DNA of 64,000 nt from Chitinophagaceae bacterium (GTDB lineage Bacteria > Bacteroidota > Bacteroidia > Chitinophagales > Chitinophagaceae), in contig JAMLGT010000010.1 in assembly GCA_023957755.1 (NCBI GenBank), forward strand, positions 116,925-180,924. Reading direction: 5' to 3'. The position numbers and the translations under genes are program-made. Positions 34,400 to 42,935 of the stretch are shown here, one piece after another. A model generated the notes under the pieces. It was given only the letters and a program-made list of their open reading frames with translations, was not told where the DNA came from and did no database searches. Position 1 is the first letter of the stretch. Each line of letters opens with the position of its first letter.

Positions 34400-34570
34400 C
34401 TGTAGGGGAAGGGTTCGAACCTTCACGAGGCAGTTAGCTATAACACAAAGTTTTAGTGGTCGACCCTGGTTATTATCCGTTGCCGGATAACAGCTCTATG
34501 CTATGTTTATCCTGGAATCCTCACCCCCGAGACAAGAGGGCATGTCTGCCATAAATTTCATCACCCCACA
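34400..34570 (-). ncRNA. tRNA-like RNA with a greatly enlarged variable arm
   Basis: The 171 bases fold as a class II tRNA. The 7-pair acceptor is TGTGGGG (34570-34564) with CCCTACA (34407-34401). A D-arm ATG/CAT has a 14-base loop with GG, in Leu-tRNA style (GAAATT...GGCAGAC). The anticodon stem is CCCTC/GGGGG with loop TTGTCTC. A variable-arm stem GAGG/CCTC carries ~80 bases at its tip, and the T-arm is a perfect GAAGG-TTCGAAC-CCTTC. The insert contains a hairpin TTATCCG-GCAA-CGGATAA with a GNRA loop. The next base (G) is at the discriminator position and CCA is not encoded. It has a promoter (34593-34624) and a terminator (34362-34393). The anticodon position reads GTC with a pyrimidine at position 37, so a translation role is doubtful. 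No family is recognised. Confidence 0.65.
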
Positions 34571-34592
34571 GTGTTAAAGAACGATTATGATG

Positions 34593-34624
34593 CAAATCTA
34601 AATACACAGCCAATAATAAACAAA
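34593..34624 (-). promoter_or_regulatory. Promoter of the tRNA-like RNA (TTTG-N20-TAGATTTG)
   Basis: Minus-strand TTTG (34624-34621) and TAGATTTG (34600-34593) with 20 bases between, a perfect match to the Bacteroidota consensus, about 23 bases before the folded RNA. Confidence 0.75.
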
Positions 34625-34640
34625 TATTTTAAACACAATC

Positions 34641-34672
34641 TTTGAAATATAGAAATGATTTAATTATCTTTA
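34641..34672 (+). promoter_or_regulatory. Promoter of the Lrp-family gene (TTTG-N20-TATCTTTA)
   Basis: TTTG at 34641-34644 and TATCTTTA at 34665-34672, 20 bases apart, about 36 bases before the ATG at 34708. It is back-to-back with the promoter of the tRNA-like RNA. Confidence 0.6.
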
Positions 34673-34707
34673 CTTTTATCTGATATTTTTCAAAAACACA
34701 TTTTAAA

Positions 34708-35178
34708 ATGGCAGCGAAGTTTAATATTGACAAACTCGATCTACAGATTATCCAGGAGATGAGCGAAAACGCCGAGACACCCTATGCAGAATTGGGTAAA
34801 AAACTATTCGTAAGCGGCGGTACCATCCATGTCAGGATTAAAAAACTGGAAGAACTTGGAATCGTAAAAGGAAAAAAACTCAAGGTAAACCTGAAACTTT
34901 TAGGATTTGATATCACTGCCTTCGTGGGCATATTCCTCGAAAAAAGTTCCATGTACGAACAGGTTGCTAAAGATCTGGAAAAAATACCACAGATAGTAAG
35001 GCTGAACTACACTACCGGAAATTATAGCATGTTTGCCGAAATCGTATGCAAAGACATCAATCAACTTAAATATGTGCTGCACGATGAATTACAAAAAATA
35101 AAGGGTATCGAAAGAACTGAAACGCTTATATCGCTCAGCGAAAGCTTTAACAGAAGCGTACAGGTAAGCGAAGAGTAA
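34708..35178 (+). CDS. Lrp/AsnC family transcriptional regulator
   Basis: A 156-residue DNA-binding protein. The winged helix-turn-helix is at residues ~8-60 (LDLQIIQEMSENAETPYAELGKKL, GTIHVRIKKLEELGI) and the C-terminal ~80 residues form the RAM ligand-binding/oligomerisation domain (FVGIFLEKSSMYEQV, RTETLISLSES). Relatives respond to amino acids and control nearby metabolic genes; the aminotransferase at 32974 and the isomerase that follows are possible targets. Confidence 0.92.
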   Translation: MAAKFNIDKLDLQIIQEMSENAETPYAELGKKLFVSGGTIHVRIKKLEELGIVKGKKLKVNLKLLGFDITAFVGIFLEKSSMYEQVAKDLEKIPQIVRLNYTTGNYSMFAEIVCKDINQLKYVLHDELQKIKGIERTETLISLSESFNRSVQVSEE

Positions 35179-35242
35179 ATCTCTGTTTTCATTAACTTTA
35201 GTACCACTTGAAACTTCAATTGCGTTCAACACTTAATAAATT

Positions 35243-36301
35243 ATGAAAACGATAAAAGGGCCCGCTATCTTTATTGCTCAATTTATTGGAGATAAAGCTC
35301 CCTTTGATAGTCTCCACCACATTTGCCAATGGGCATCACAACTGGGATATAAAGGAATTCAGATACCTACGCTCGATCCCCGGTTTATCGATCTCGAAAA
35401 AGCGGCCACAAGCCGGACCTATGCCGATGAGCTGAAAGGAATAGTACAATCGTACGGAATGGAAATCTCTGAACTCTCTACCCATTTGCAGGGACAACTG
35501 GTGGCCGTGCATCCGGCCTACGATCTGCTTTTCGACAGCTTTGCTCCCACTGCGCTTCAGGGGCATCCAAAGGAAAGAACGGAATGGGCAGTGCAGCAAT
35601 TAAAATATGCAGCACAGGCAAGTAAAAACCTGGGGCTTAAGGCCCACGCTACTTTCAGTGGCTCCTTACTATGGCACACATTTCATCCCTGGCCACAACG
35701 GCCGGCCGGTCTGGTGGATGAGGGTTTCTCAGAACTGGCGCGCAGGTGGACTCCTATACTCCACGCATTTGATGAAGCAGGTGTAGATTTATGTTACGAA
35801 ATACATCCGGGAGAAGACCTCTTTGATGGAGAGACCTACGAGATGTTTTTAGAAAAGGTACACAATCACCCAAGAGCGTGCCTGCTTTATGACCCATCAC
35901 ACTTTGTATTACAATGCCTTGACTATATCCAATATATCGACTTCTACCACCAACGTATCAAAGCCTTCCACGTGAAGGATGCTGAATTTAATGCGACGGG
36001 CAGACAAGGCACTTTTGGCGGATACCAGCCCTGGCTGAAGCGGGCCGGAAGATACAGGTCACCAGGCGATGGCCAGGTCGACTTTAAGCGAATATTTTCC
36101 AAATTGGCTGAATATGATTACGACGGGTGGGCCGTGCTGGAATGGGAGTGCTGTATCAAAAATTCTGAAGACGGCGCACGTGAAGGAGCACCCTTCATAA
36201 GGAATCATATAATTCAAACAACAGAAAAAGCATTTGACGATTTTGCGGCAACTGTAAGAGATCCATCTCTCAATAAAAAAGTGCTCGGACTACAAGGATA
36301 A
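35243..36301 (+). CDS. Sugar phosphate isomerase/epimerase, xylose-isomerase-like TIM barrel
   Basis: A 352-residue TIM-barrel protein of the AP-endonuclease-2 family. Metal ligands can be placed as Glu in CYEIHPGE, Asp/His in LYDPSHF, His in AFHVKDAE and Glu in VLEWECC. No signal peptide is visible, so it is cytoplasmic. The next gene, 18 bases downstream, is a DUF1080 lipoprotein; such pairs recur in Bacteroidota sugar clusters and suggest work on keto-sugars or inositols. Substrate is unknown. Confidence 0.85.
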   Translation: MKTIKGPAIFIAQFIGDKAPFDSLHHICQWASQLGYKGIQIPTLDPRFIDLEKAATSRTYADELKGIVQSYGMEISELSTHLQGQLVAVHPAYDLLFDSFAPTALQGHPKERTEWAVQQLKYAAQASKNLGLKAHATFSGSLLWHTFHPWPQRPAGLVDEGFSELARRWTPILHAFDEAGVDLCYEIHPGEDLFDGETYEMFLEKVHNHPRACLLYDPSHFVLQCLDYIQYIDFYHQRIKAFHVKDAEFNATGRQGTFGGYQPWLKRAGRYRSPGDGQVDFKRIFSKLAEYDYDGWAVLEWECCIKNSEDGAREGAPFIRNHIIQTTEKAFDDFAATVRDPSLNKKVLGLQG

Positions 36302-36319
36302 TTTTTTAAAAACCATTTT

Positions 36320-37039
36320 ATGAAAAGAATACCCTTTGCACTGGCTACAATATTCGTGATCGCTTCCTGTACCGGCACACAACATCAGTCCGGATCAGCT
36401 TCAGGATGGCAGACACTCCTCCAACAAAATTCCACAAAAGGATGGCACCTGTATAACCAAAAGACAGCTGGTAACTTCTGGAAAGTAAAAGACGGCGTGC
36501 TTTTTCCGGACAAGCCTAACGAAAAACAATATAAGAGCGAGGAGATTGCAGACCTCGTGACCGATAATGAATACGGCAACTTCGAGCTCGAACTCGAGTG
36601 GAAGATCAGTGAAAAGGGGAACAGTGGCATCATCTTTTACGTGAAGGAAGACAAGAAGTACGAGGCCAGTTACCTCACCGGTCCTGAAATGCAGGTACTC
36701 GACAACGGTACACCTACCCGCCCGGGACATTCGGACAGCAGACTCTACACCCATCGGGCAGGAGACCTCTATGATCTGCTAGCATCAAAGGAAGCAGTAA
36801 ACCCTGTCGGGGAATGGAATAAAATCACCCTCAAAAGCAAAAACGGCAAACTGGATTTCTACATGAACGGTGTGCGCACGCTCAGCACTCAGATGTGGGA
36901 CCAAAACTGGAAGGATATGATTGCCATCAGTAAATTCAAGTATATGCCCGACTTCGGCAAATTCAAGACCGGACGCATTGCACTTCAGTATCACGGAGAC
37001 GAAGTGTGGTACAGAAATATAAGGATCAGGCGCCTGTAG
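36320..37039 (+). CDS. DUF1080 (3-keto-disaccharide hydrolase-like) lipoprotein
   Basis: A 239-residue lipoprotein with signal peptide and lipobox IASC (Cys at residue 17). The mature part is a concanavalin-like beta-sandwich with the family pattern GWHLY...WKVKDGVL, YGNFELELEWKIS, GNSGIIFYV, GPEMQVLDNG and GRIALQYHG. It probably faces the periplasm or cell surface. A catalytic role on 3-keto-glycosides is known for some relatives; here it is inferred from the neighbouring isomerase. A terminator follows at 37081. Confidence 0.88.
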   Translation: MKRIPFALATIFVIASCTGTQHQSGSASGWQTLLQQNSTKGWHLYNQKTAGNFWKVKDGVLFPDKPNEKQYKSEEIADLVTDNEYGNFELELEWKISEKGNSGIIFYVKEDKKYEASYLTGPEMQVLDNGTPTRPGHSDSRLYTHRAGDLYDLLASKEAVNPVGEWNKITLKSKNGKLDFYMNGVRTLSTQMWDQNWKDMIAISKFKYMPDFGKFKTGRIALQYHGDEVWYRNIRIRRL

Positions 37040-37080
37040 CCAATAGACATCTAACAATACAGGACACACTAAAAATCATA

Positions 37081-37118
37081 AAGGGGCATAATCAGATATG
37101 ACTATGCCCCTTACTGTT
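37081..37118. terminator. Bidirectional terminator between convergent genes
   Basis: AAGGGGCATA and TATGCCCCTT pair around a 12-base loop, followed by CTGTTTTT on the plus strand. It lies between the stops of the DUF1080 gene (37039) and the B12 receptor gene (37134). Confidence 0.8.
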
Positions 37119-37133
37119 TTTCTCAGATTCTTA

Positions 37134-39065
37134 TCAAAAAGAGAGTTTCACGCCTCCCATGAAATTAATTCCTTTGGTATTATAGCCCCGTGTATCAAAA
37201 TACTGTTGATCCGTAATGTTGTCTAATTCAGCAAATAAGGACAAAGCCCTGACCGGGGTATAGTTCACGTTTAACCCCAATGTGTAATATCCCTTCAATT
37301 CATAAGGCGGTGCCATATAACGGCCTTCGAAAGCCTTGCTCGCTGTATGTAGCTGGACACCCACATTCAAACTCTTTACAGGTGTATATATCGCACCAAT
37401 ATTCAGAATACTTTTGGGTTTTTTGTACAGATTGAAATAGCTGGTATCCTTTGCGCCATTCTGTGTGGTAACTTTTCCATCTACGAATGTGTAATTGCCA
37501 ATCAAAGACAGTTTACTATTCACTGCATATCTGGCATCTACCTCTATACCCTTATCATTTTGCTTGTCGCCATTTATGTAGTTACTCATGTAAGTAAGTG
37601 GATCAGTATAGAACAGAATTACATCCCTTCCCGACCTCAGGAAACCCGTGGCCCTGAAGTACGATGCTTTATCACTCCACATCAATCCCGCTTCTGCTGA
37701 AAGTGTGGACTCAGGCTTCAGCCTCCTGTTACCATATTCAGAATATAACTGATACAGTGTAGGGATCTTGTATGCTGAGGCGAGCGTGCCATAAACTTTT
37801 AGATGCTTGTTCACTTTATAATATGGATTGACAGACACGGTACTGTTTGCACCATACAGATTTTGATAGTTAAATCTGCCTCCTGCTTCCAGCCCAAATC
37901 CTCCCTGAGTACTCAGGTGCAATGAAGCATATCCGCTCACCTGGTGCGTACGTGCACTATCAGATGAAAGAGGCAACGCAGGAAACCCATAATCAGGTTG
38001 ATAGATATATATCTGATCTGTGTTATTATACCTGTAATCAGCTCCGGCAAGTAGTTCCAGTTCCGGACTCAGTTTGAGGCTTGTATATAACTCAGCATAA
38101 TGCGAAAAACCATTATATACACCATGCTGATATTTCGAAAAGCCACCAACATGACCCGAATCATCTGTAAAGTTTCTGTTGTACCAATTCGCATTATACA
38201 TTAGCCTGATAAATCCATTGCGCAGATGATAATCGAACGTCAGTCCGGCAATTGTGTTGTCATTCTTGTAAGAGTAATCCCTGTCATCTGCAAATGCGCC
38301 GGCATCAATATCACCGCCATACTTGCTATATTTCCCATAGAGCGACAGTTCAGTCTTTTCGGAAGGCTTTGCACCTAACTTTACAAGAAACATATCACTA
38401 TTGAATCCGTCTCTGTCAAAGCCGGCAGTTCCCGTAGAGTCGTAGGCCGCACTGAATCCCTTACTCTGTAACTTTGAATAGTTTACCAGAAACGAATAAC
38501 CTTTTTCGTTAGCGCCCGACAGGGTACCACTGGCTTTCCATGTACCGTAACTCCCCGCTCCCAAAATAGCATTCCCCGAAATATTCTTTGAAGAAGGCTT
38601 CTTTGTAATAAGATTTACCACCCCCGCCACTGCATCAGAGCCGTAAAGCGTGGACTGTGCTCCTTTCAGAATCTCTACTTTTTCGAGTAGCGAGACATCA
38701 AAATTATTCAGATCAAACTCTCCCGAAACAGAAGAAGGATCATACATCGGAACCCCGTCTAACAATATCAGCGTATTGCCTGATGAAGCACCTCTTAAAA
38801 AAATAGCAGGATTAGTTCCCAGATTGCTCTTCCCTCCATTGATCACAATTCCTGCCTGCTGTGTTAACAATTCGCTCAGGGTCTTGCCCGGATTTTGTTC
38901 AATAGTCTGTTTGGAAATTACCGTTAACACCTTTCCGGTCTGACTTTGTTTGATTGGTGTTTTGGACGCAGTGACCACTACTTCATCGAGTACCTGAGCG
39001 CTGTCCTGTGCCCGCAGCGATCCGGCTGTTACCATTGCCAACGCAATGATCCATCCTTTTTTCAT
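37134..39065 (-). CDS. TonB-dependent vitamin B12 receptor, BtuB-like
   Basis: A 643-residue outer-membrane receptor. ATG at 39065 gives a signal peptide (MKKGWIIALAMVTAGSLRAQ). A TonB-box-like start DEVVVTASK follows, then the plug domain (LSELLTQQAGIVINGG, ILLDGVPMYDP, VEILKGAQSTLYGSDAVAGVVN) and a 22-strand barrel ending in GGVKLSF. The cobalamin riboswitch in its leader (39155-39325) identifies the ligand as a corrinoid. No B12 ABC transporter or cobalamin synthesis gene is visible beside it. Confidence 0.92.
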   Translation of the reverse strand: MKKGWIIALAMVTAGSLRAQDSAQVLDEVVVTASKTPIKQSQTGKVLTVISKQTIEQNPGKTLSELLTQQAGIVINGGKSNLGTNPAIFLRGASSGNTLILLDGVPMYDPSSVSGEFDLNNFDVSLLEKVEILKGAQSTLYGSDAVAGVVNLITKKPSSKNISGNAILGAGSYGTWKASGTLSGANEKGYSFLVNYSKLQSKGFSAAYDSTGTAGFDRDGFNSDMFLVKLGAKPSEKTELSLYGKYSKYGGDIDAGAFADDRDYSYKNDNTIAGLTFDYHLRNGFIRLMYNANWYNRNFTDDSGHVGGFSKYQHGVYNGFSHYAELYTSLKLSPELELLAGADYRYNNTDQIYIYQPDYGFPALPLSSDSARTHQVSGYASLHLSTQGGFGLEAGGRFNYQNLYGANSTVSVNPYYKVNKHLKVYGTLASAYKIPTLYQLYSEYGNRRLKPESTLSAEAGLMWSDKASYFRATGFLRSGRDVILFYTDPLTYMSNYINGDKQNDKGIEVDARYAVNSKLSLIGNYTFVDGKVTTQNGAKDTSYFNLYKKPKSILNIGAIYTPVKSLNVGVQLHTASKAFEGRYMAPPYELKGYYTLGLNVNYTPVRALSLFAELDNITDQQYFDTRGYNTKGINFMGGVKLSF

Positions 39066-39154
39066 AAAAAATTTTTTTTGCTTCCGCAGCATAAAAAGAC
39101 AAAGGATAGCCGTATTTCATCCCTGCCTTTCTTCCCGAAAGCATTTGGTTAATA

Positions 39155-39325
39155 ATAACAGAAACAGGCAGGTCTTCTGGCTTGGTTATTTAGGCAGGTG
39201 CCTTCCCGGCATTTCCAGTGGCGTTGTACCTGCAACCATCTTCAACAGATGGTAAACCTTACAGCTACGGGGATAGCTCCGGAATTGCACCGGATTCCCT
39301 TTTTAATTCTTCAAGAAACCAATTT
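39155..39325 (-). promoter_or_regulatory. Cobalamin riboswitch
   Basis: Minus-strand landmarks in order: GGGAATCCGGTG, the GAGCTATCCCCG-type segment, TGTAA, the B12 box GCCACTGG at 39215-39222 region, and the closing CCTGCCTGTTTC. The element lies about 90 bases upstream of the B12 receptor start and should switch off its expression when cobalamin is plentiful. Confidence 0.93.
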
Positions 39326-39331
39326 CGCCGG

Positions 39332-39364
39332 CAAATGTAAGTGGATAAAAGGGAAAAATCCAAA
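39332..39364 (-). promoter_or_regulatory. Promoter of the riboswitch-btuB unit (TTTG-N21-TACATTTG)
   Basis: Minus-strand TTTG (39364-39361) and TACATTTG (39339-39332) with 21 bases between, placing the transcript start at the beginning of the riboswitch. Confidence 0.65.
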
Positions 39365-39441
39365 CCAAATACACAAAGGGCAGTTTCATCAGCCCACTGC
39401 TTTGCCTAAATGAGGCGCTAATTTCTACTTATTATTTTTCT

Positions 39442-41496
39442 TTATAAATCCAGAGAAATACCTCCGTAAAATGATCTGCCCGGAGCCGCATTATAATATC
39501 TGCCTACGGCTCCATTGATATCATTCCCCAGACTATAAATTGTATTGAACATATTATCTGCTCCTGTAAACAGCTCAATAGTATTCCCCTTTCCCAATCT
39601 TAAGCGCTGATACAATTTTGCATGCACCAGAAAATAATCCGACGCATATTCCGAATTGGCATCATTTAGTGCGACCTTCCCATTGTATAACCACGATACA
39701 TTCAATCGCGTACCCGATACAAAATAGACATCACCTGAAAACGCAAGTTTTACAGGACTCACTCCAGGCACCTTATTTCCCGAAAAATCGTTAGAACCTG
39801 GTTTATAGTCTTTATATGCAAAATGATGCCATGTACCGGAAAGCATTAATGACACACCATTGAGAATCCCCACCGGTCTATCTACCACCTGCGCACTGAT
39901 CAGTACCTCCAAACCGCGCTGTACAGCCTTCCCCGCATTACTAAAATAATCTCCACCGCTGGCATCACGCTTTTGCGTAATTGCATTTTTCAGATTATAA
40001 TTGAAAATATTTACATCCGCAAACAACCGTCTGCTGAATATACTTGCACGCCATCCTAACTCATAGTTTATCCCCGACTCAGCCTGTAGCGTAGTATTAA
40101 AAATATCTGTAGAGGGCAACAACTCAGAAGTGGCAGGAGGTGAAAAACCACGCGCCACAGAGGCATATACGGTCATATCTTCATTAATCTGCTTACTTAG
40201 ACTCAGTCTGGGTGCCCACTCATTCCTGAAAGATCTTTTATAGTGCAGGCTTTCATCATAAAACCTTTGGAAATCGACATCCAGGAAATTGACACTGGTA
40301 CCCACACTTGCCAGAAATCCTTTGCCAAGTTCCAGTTGTGCCTGCACAAAAGCAAACGCCTGTGTATTCTGGATTTCATCATCTGTCTGTGGTGCTCCGG
40401 GTTCTCCACCATTATTTTTATACACACGCTGTCCGTTGAAACTATGCTGATATTCTCCCCCAAAATCAATCGTTAGCGCACGTCCATTTACCAGGGTGGA
40501 ATAGGTAAAGTCGGTCCTCCCTCCGAAATGGGGTTCACTGGTGCGTGAATAATTTCTGAAGTTCGGATTCCTGTTCTGCGCATAAGCACCATAGAGCACC
40601 ACATAGTTCTTAAAATTGTTTGTAATCTGTTGCTCCATCTTAAATCCGGAAAGAAAATAGTTCAGCGTAAATGCCGCTTTTGCCTCATCGGCCGAAGGGT
40701 TAGGCCCGGCATGTGGGCGTGCACTTCGTGGGTTTGCCTTGTACTCTGCAAGTGTCAGCGCTCCCGGTGTCTGATAATAGGAGCGTCCATAAAGAAAATA
40801 ATTTTCCAGTTTGAACTTCTCCCGATTCACCAGCGTGGCATTCATAGAGAATACATCTCTGTACATCTTTGTGTGTTCACGAAACCCATCAGACGACTGA
40901 CGATTATACTTAAAGGAAATCTTTTTCCCGTCGTTGACAATATTAGCAGCCAGTCCCATGCTGTTGGTATTATAACTGCCATAAGTATCCGAAAACCGTA
41001 TGCCCGATTTATCGGGCACATCGCTAAGCAACACCACGCCGCCGGTTCCTGTACCATACACACTCCCTGAAGGGCCTTTGATAATTTCTATTGAAGTAGC
41101 ATTATAAGGGCCTAATATCTGAAAGAAAGTACTTCCTCCCGGGTCTGTCATGGGTATGCCATTATAATAGATTTTCACATTCCGCACCCCAAACGGAGAG
41201 CGGATAGAACTTCCTCTGATATTCAGCCTGTAGCTACCGGGAGAGCGTTCATCCATATTCACACCGGGGAGATTATTCATTGCCCGGACCCATGAAAGGT
41301 TATTTGTCTGTTGCATTTGTTTTTCGCGCAACAAATTCACAGGGGCAGGTACATCTAGTAGCTTATGATACGATTCAAAGGCAGAAATAATTACATTTTG
41401 TAAAGTATCCTTTTCGGCTGATGCGTCAGATGTATTCTGTCCTGAAGCGGTAAATGAAAAAACAATTACGAATAGATAAAGCAGACAATATTTCAT
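39442..41496 (-). CDS. TonB-dependent receptor, siderophore/iron type
   Basis: A 684-residue outer-membrane receptor. ATG at 41496 gives signal peptide MKYCLLYLFVIVFSFTASGQ. The plug shows MNNLPGVNMDERSPGSYRLN, NIRGSSIRSPFGVRN, YYNGIPMTDPGG and IEIIKGPSGSVYGTGTGGVV; the barrel contains YASVARGFSPPATSE near 450 and ends GRSFYGGISLDL. The plug pattern fits the FecA/PupB-like 'Fe transport' group, but no siderophore gene or regulator is adjacent, so the ligand is open. It has no carboxypeptidase-like N-terminal domain, so it is not a SusC protein. Divergent from the permease at 41564. Confidence 0.88.
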   Translation of the reverse strand: MKYCLLYLFVIVFSFTASGQNTSDASAEKDTLQNVIISAFESYHKLLDVPAPVNLLREKQMQQTNNLSWVRAMNNLPGVNMDERSPGSYRLNIRGSSIRSPFGVRNVKIYYNGIPMTDPGGSTFFQILGPYNATSIEIIKGPSGSVYGTGTGGVVLLSDVPDKSGIRFSDTYGSYNTNSMGLAANIVNDGKKISFKYNRQSSDGFREHTKMYRDVFSMNATLVNREKFKLENYFLYGRSYYQTPGALTLAEYKANPRSARPHAGPNPSADEAKAAFTLNYFLSGFKMEQQITNNFKNYVVLYGAYAQNRNPNFRNYSRTSEPHFGGRTDFTYSTLVNGRALTIDFGGEYQHSFNGQRVYKNNGGEPGAPQTDDEIQNTQAFAFVQAQLELGKGFLASVGTSVNFLDVDFQRFYDESLHYKRSFRNEWAPRLSLSKQINEDMTVYASVARGFSPPATSELLPSTDIFNTTLQAESGINYELGWRASIFSRRLFADVNIFNYNLKNAITQKRDASGGDYFSNAGKAVQRGLEVLISAQVVDRPVGILNGVSLMLSGTWHHFAYKDYKPGSNDFSGNKVPGVSPVKLAFSGDVYFVSGTRLNVSWLYNGKVALNDANSEYASDYFLVHAKLYQRLRLGKGNTIELFTGADNMFNTIYSLGNDINGAVGRYYNAAPGRSFYGGISLDL

Positions 41497-41563
41497 CACA
41501 GGCTGAGGGGTTTCTTCAAAAATAAACATAAACAGTGCGCATACGAATAACTATCTTTAACCG

Positions 41564-42925
41564 ATGCAAAAAAACAGTGAAAGAAAACCTGCCCGTTTCC
41601 TGGGATTGTTTGATGTTTCTGCTCTGATGGTCAGTTTCGTATTGGGAATGGGAATATTTCGGACACCTGTAAACGTAGCCGCAGCAATAGATAGCCCACT
41701 CATCTATTTTTTAAGCTGGATTGCCGGTGGCGTAGTAGCTTTTTGCGGCGCACTCACCTATGCTGAAATCGGCAGCCGCCTTCCTGTGACAGGTGGATAT
41801 TATAAAGTTTTCTCTTATGCATATCATCCCTCAATTGCATTTGGGATCAACTGTATTATTCTGGTGAGCAATGCAGCCACGCTGGGTGCAGTAGCACTCG
41901 TGGGAGGAGAATATATCAGTAGTGTGATATGGCCACACGTAAGCCCCTCTGAGCTGATGAGCTACCAGACTGCTATTGCACTTACTTCTATAATTCTTTT
42001 TTATGGTGTAAATCTATTAGGGCTTAAGATGAGCGCTTATGCGCAAAATGTGCTGACAGTAGTAAAGGTCGCACTGGTAGTCGCCCTGATTACTCCACTA
42101 TTTTTTGATACAGGCAAGCCTGTAGATCTGATGGCAGGATCGCTCCACAGCCAGAATTTCCTGGCATACCTCAAAGCCTTTGGAATCGGCCTGGTGGCAG
42201 TTAGTTTTACCTACGGCGGCTACCAGCAAACCATCAATTTCGGCGAAGAAATCAAAAATCCTCAGAAGACACTTCCCAGAGCCATCTTTATTGGTATTAC
42301 ACTGATACTGGTGCTCTATCTCCTCATTAACTACGCATACGTGAAAGTAATCGGATACGAAGATTTGGGTAAGGCGCCTAATATTGCAGCCATCATGGCG
42401 TCCAAAGTTTTTGGTCCGGCAGCAGAGAAAATTCTCTCTGTACTTCTTTTCTTAAGTGTATTGGCCTATGTAAATGTGTTACTAATGAGTAACCCAAGGG
42501 TGATGGCCGCCATGAGCGATGACAACATATTACCTCCGATATTCAACAAGAGGAATCCGAAGACCGAAGTACTCTCTGCATCCATAAGTGTTTTCGCAGC
42601 GGCCTGCGTTTTAATCGTATTTTGGGCTAAGACATTTGATGCAATTCTCAGTTTCACCATCTTTCTCGATTGTTTCGGAATGGTGCTATCCGCTGCCGGA
42701 ATATTCATTCTCAGGCGAAGGGCAAGGGGAACCGATGACTCTGGAATTTTCAAAGTAAGATGGTATCCGGTACTCCCCCTGATCTTTATAACCGCCTATT
42801 CTTTCGTAGGCATCAGTATCTTTGTCACAGAAACTAAAATCAGCCTGATTGCGATTGCTGTACTGAGCGTGTTTCTTGCTATTTACTTTGTTTTCATTGG
42901 CAAAAGAAGGCTCCGTACTCAATAA
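41564..42925 (+). CDS. APC-superfamily amino acid permease
   Basis: A 453-residue inner-membrane transporter with about twelve helices. The first helix contains the unwound substrate-binding motif GMGIFRTP, and EIGSRLPVTGGYY follows the second, as in the APC family; TYGGYQQTINFGEEIKNP matches the helix 6 region and following loop. It likely imports or exchanges amino acids with protons or by antiport. The next gene, a Cys/Met-type PLP enzyme, starts 10 bases downstream, so a sulfur amino acid substrate is a reasonable inference. Confidence 0.88.
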   Translation: MQKNSERKPARFLGLFDVSALMVSFVLGMGIFRTPVNVAAAIDSPLIYFLSWIAGGVVAFCGALTYAEIGSRLPVTGGYYKVFSYAYHPSIAFGINCIILVSNAATLGAVALVGGEYISSVIWPHVSPSELMSYQTAIALTSIILFYGVNLLGLKMSAYAQNVLTVVKVALVVALITPLFFDTGKPVDLMAGSLHSQNFLAYLKAFGIGLVAVSFTYGGYQQTINFGEEIKNPQKTLPRAIFIGITLILVLYLLINYAYVKVIGYEDLGKAPNIAAIMASKVFGPAAEKILSVLLFLSVLAYVNVLLMSNPRVMAAMSDDNILPPIFNKRNPKTEVLSASISVFAAACVLIVFWAKTFDAILSFTIFLDCFGMVLSAAGIFILRRRARGTDDSGIFKVRWYPVLPLIFITAYSFVGISIFVTETKISLIAIAVLSVFLAIYFVFIGKRRLRTQ

Positions 42926-42935
42926 ATTATCGACT

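Noticed and set aside
34400..34570. tmRNA (ssrA) or ordinary tRNA-Asp(GTC)
   Set aside because: At 171 bases it is too short for tmRNA, has an anticodon arm and no tag frame ending in Ala-Ala-stop. An ordinary tRNA would not carry ~80 extra bases in the variable arm, and Asp tRNAs are class I.
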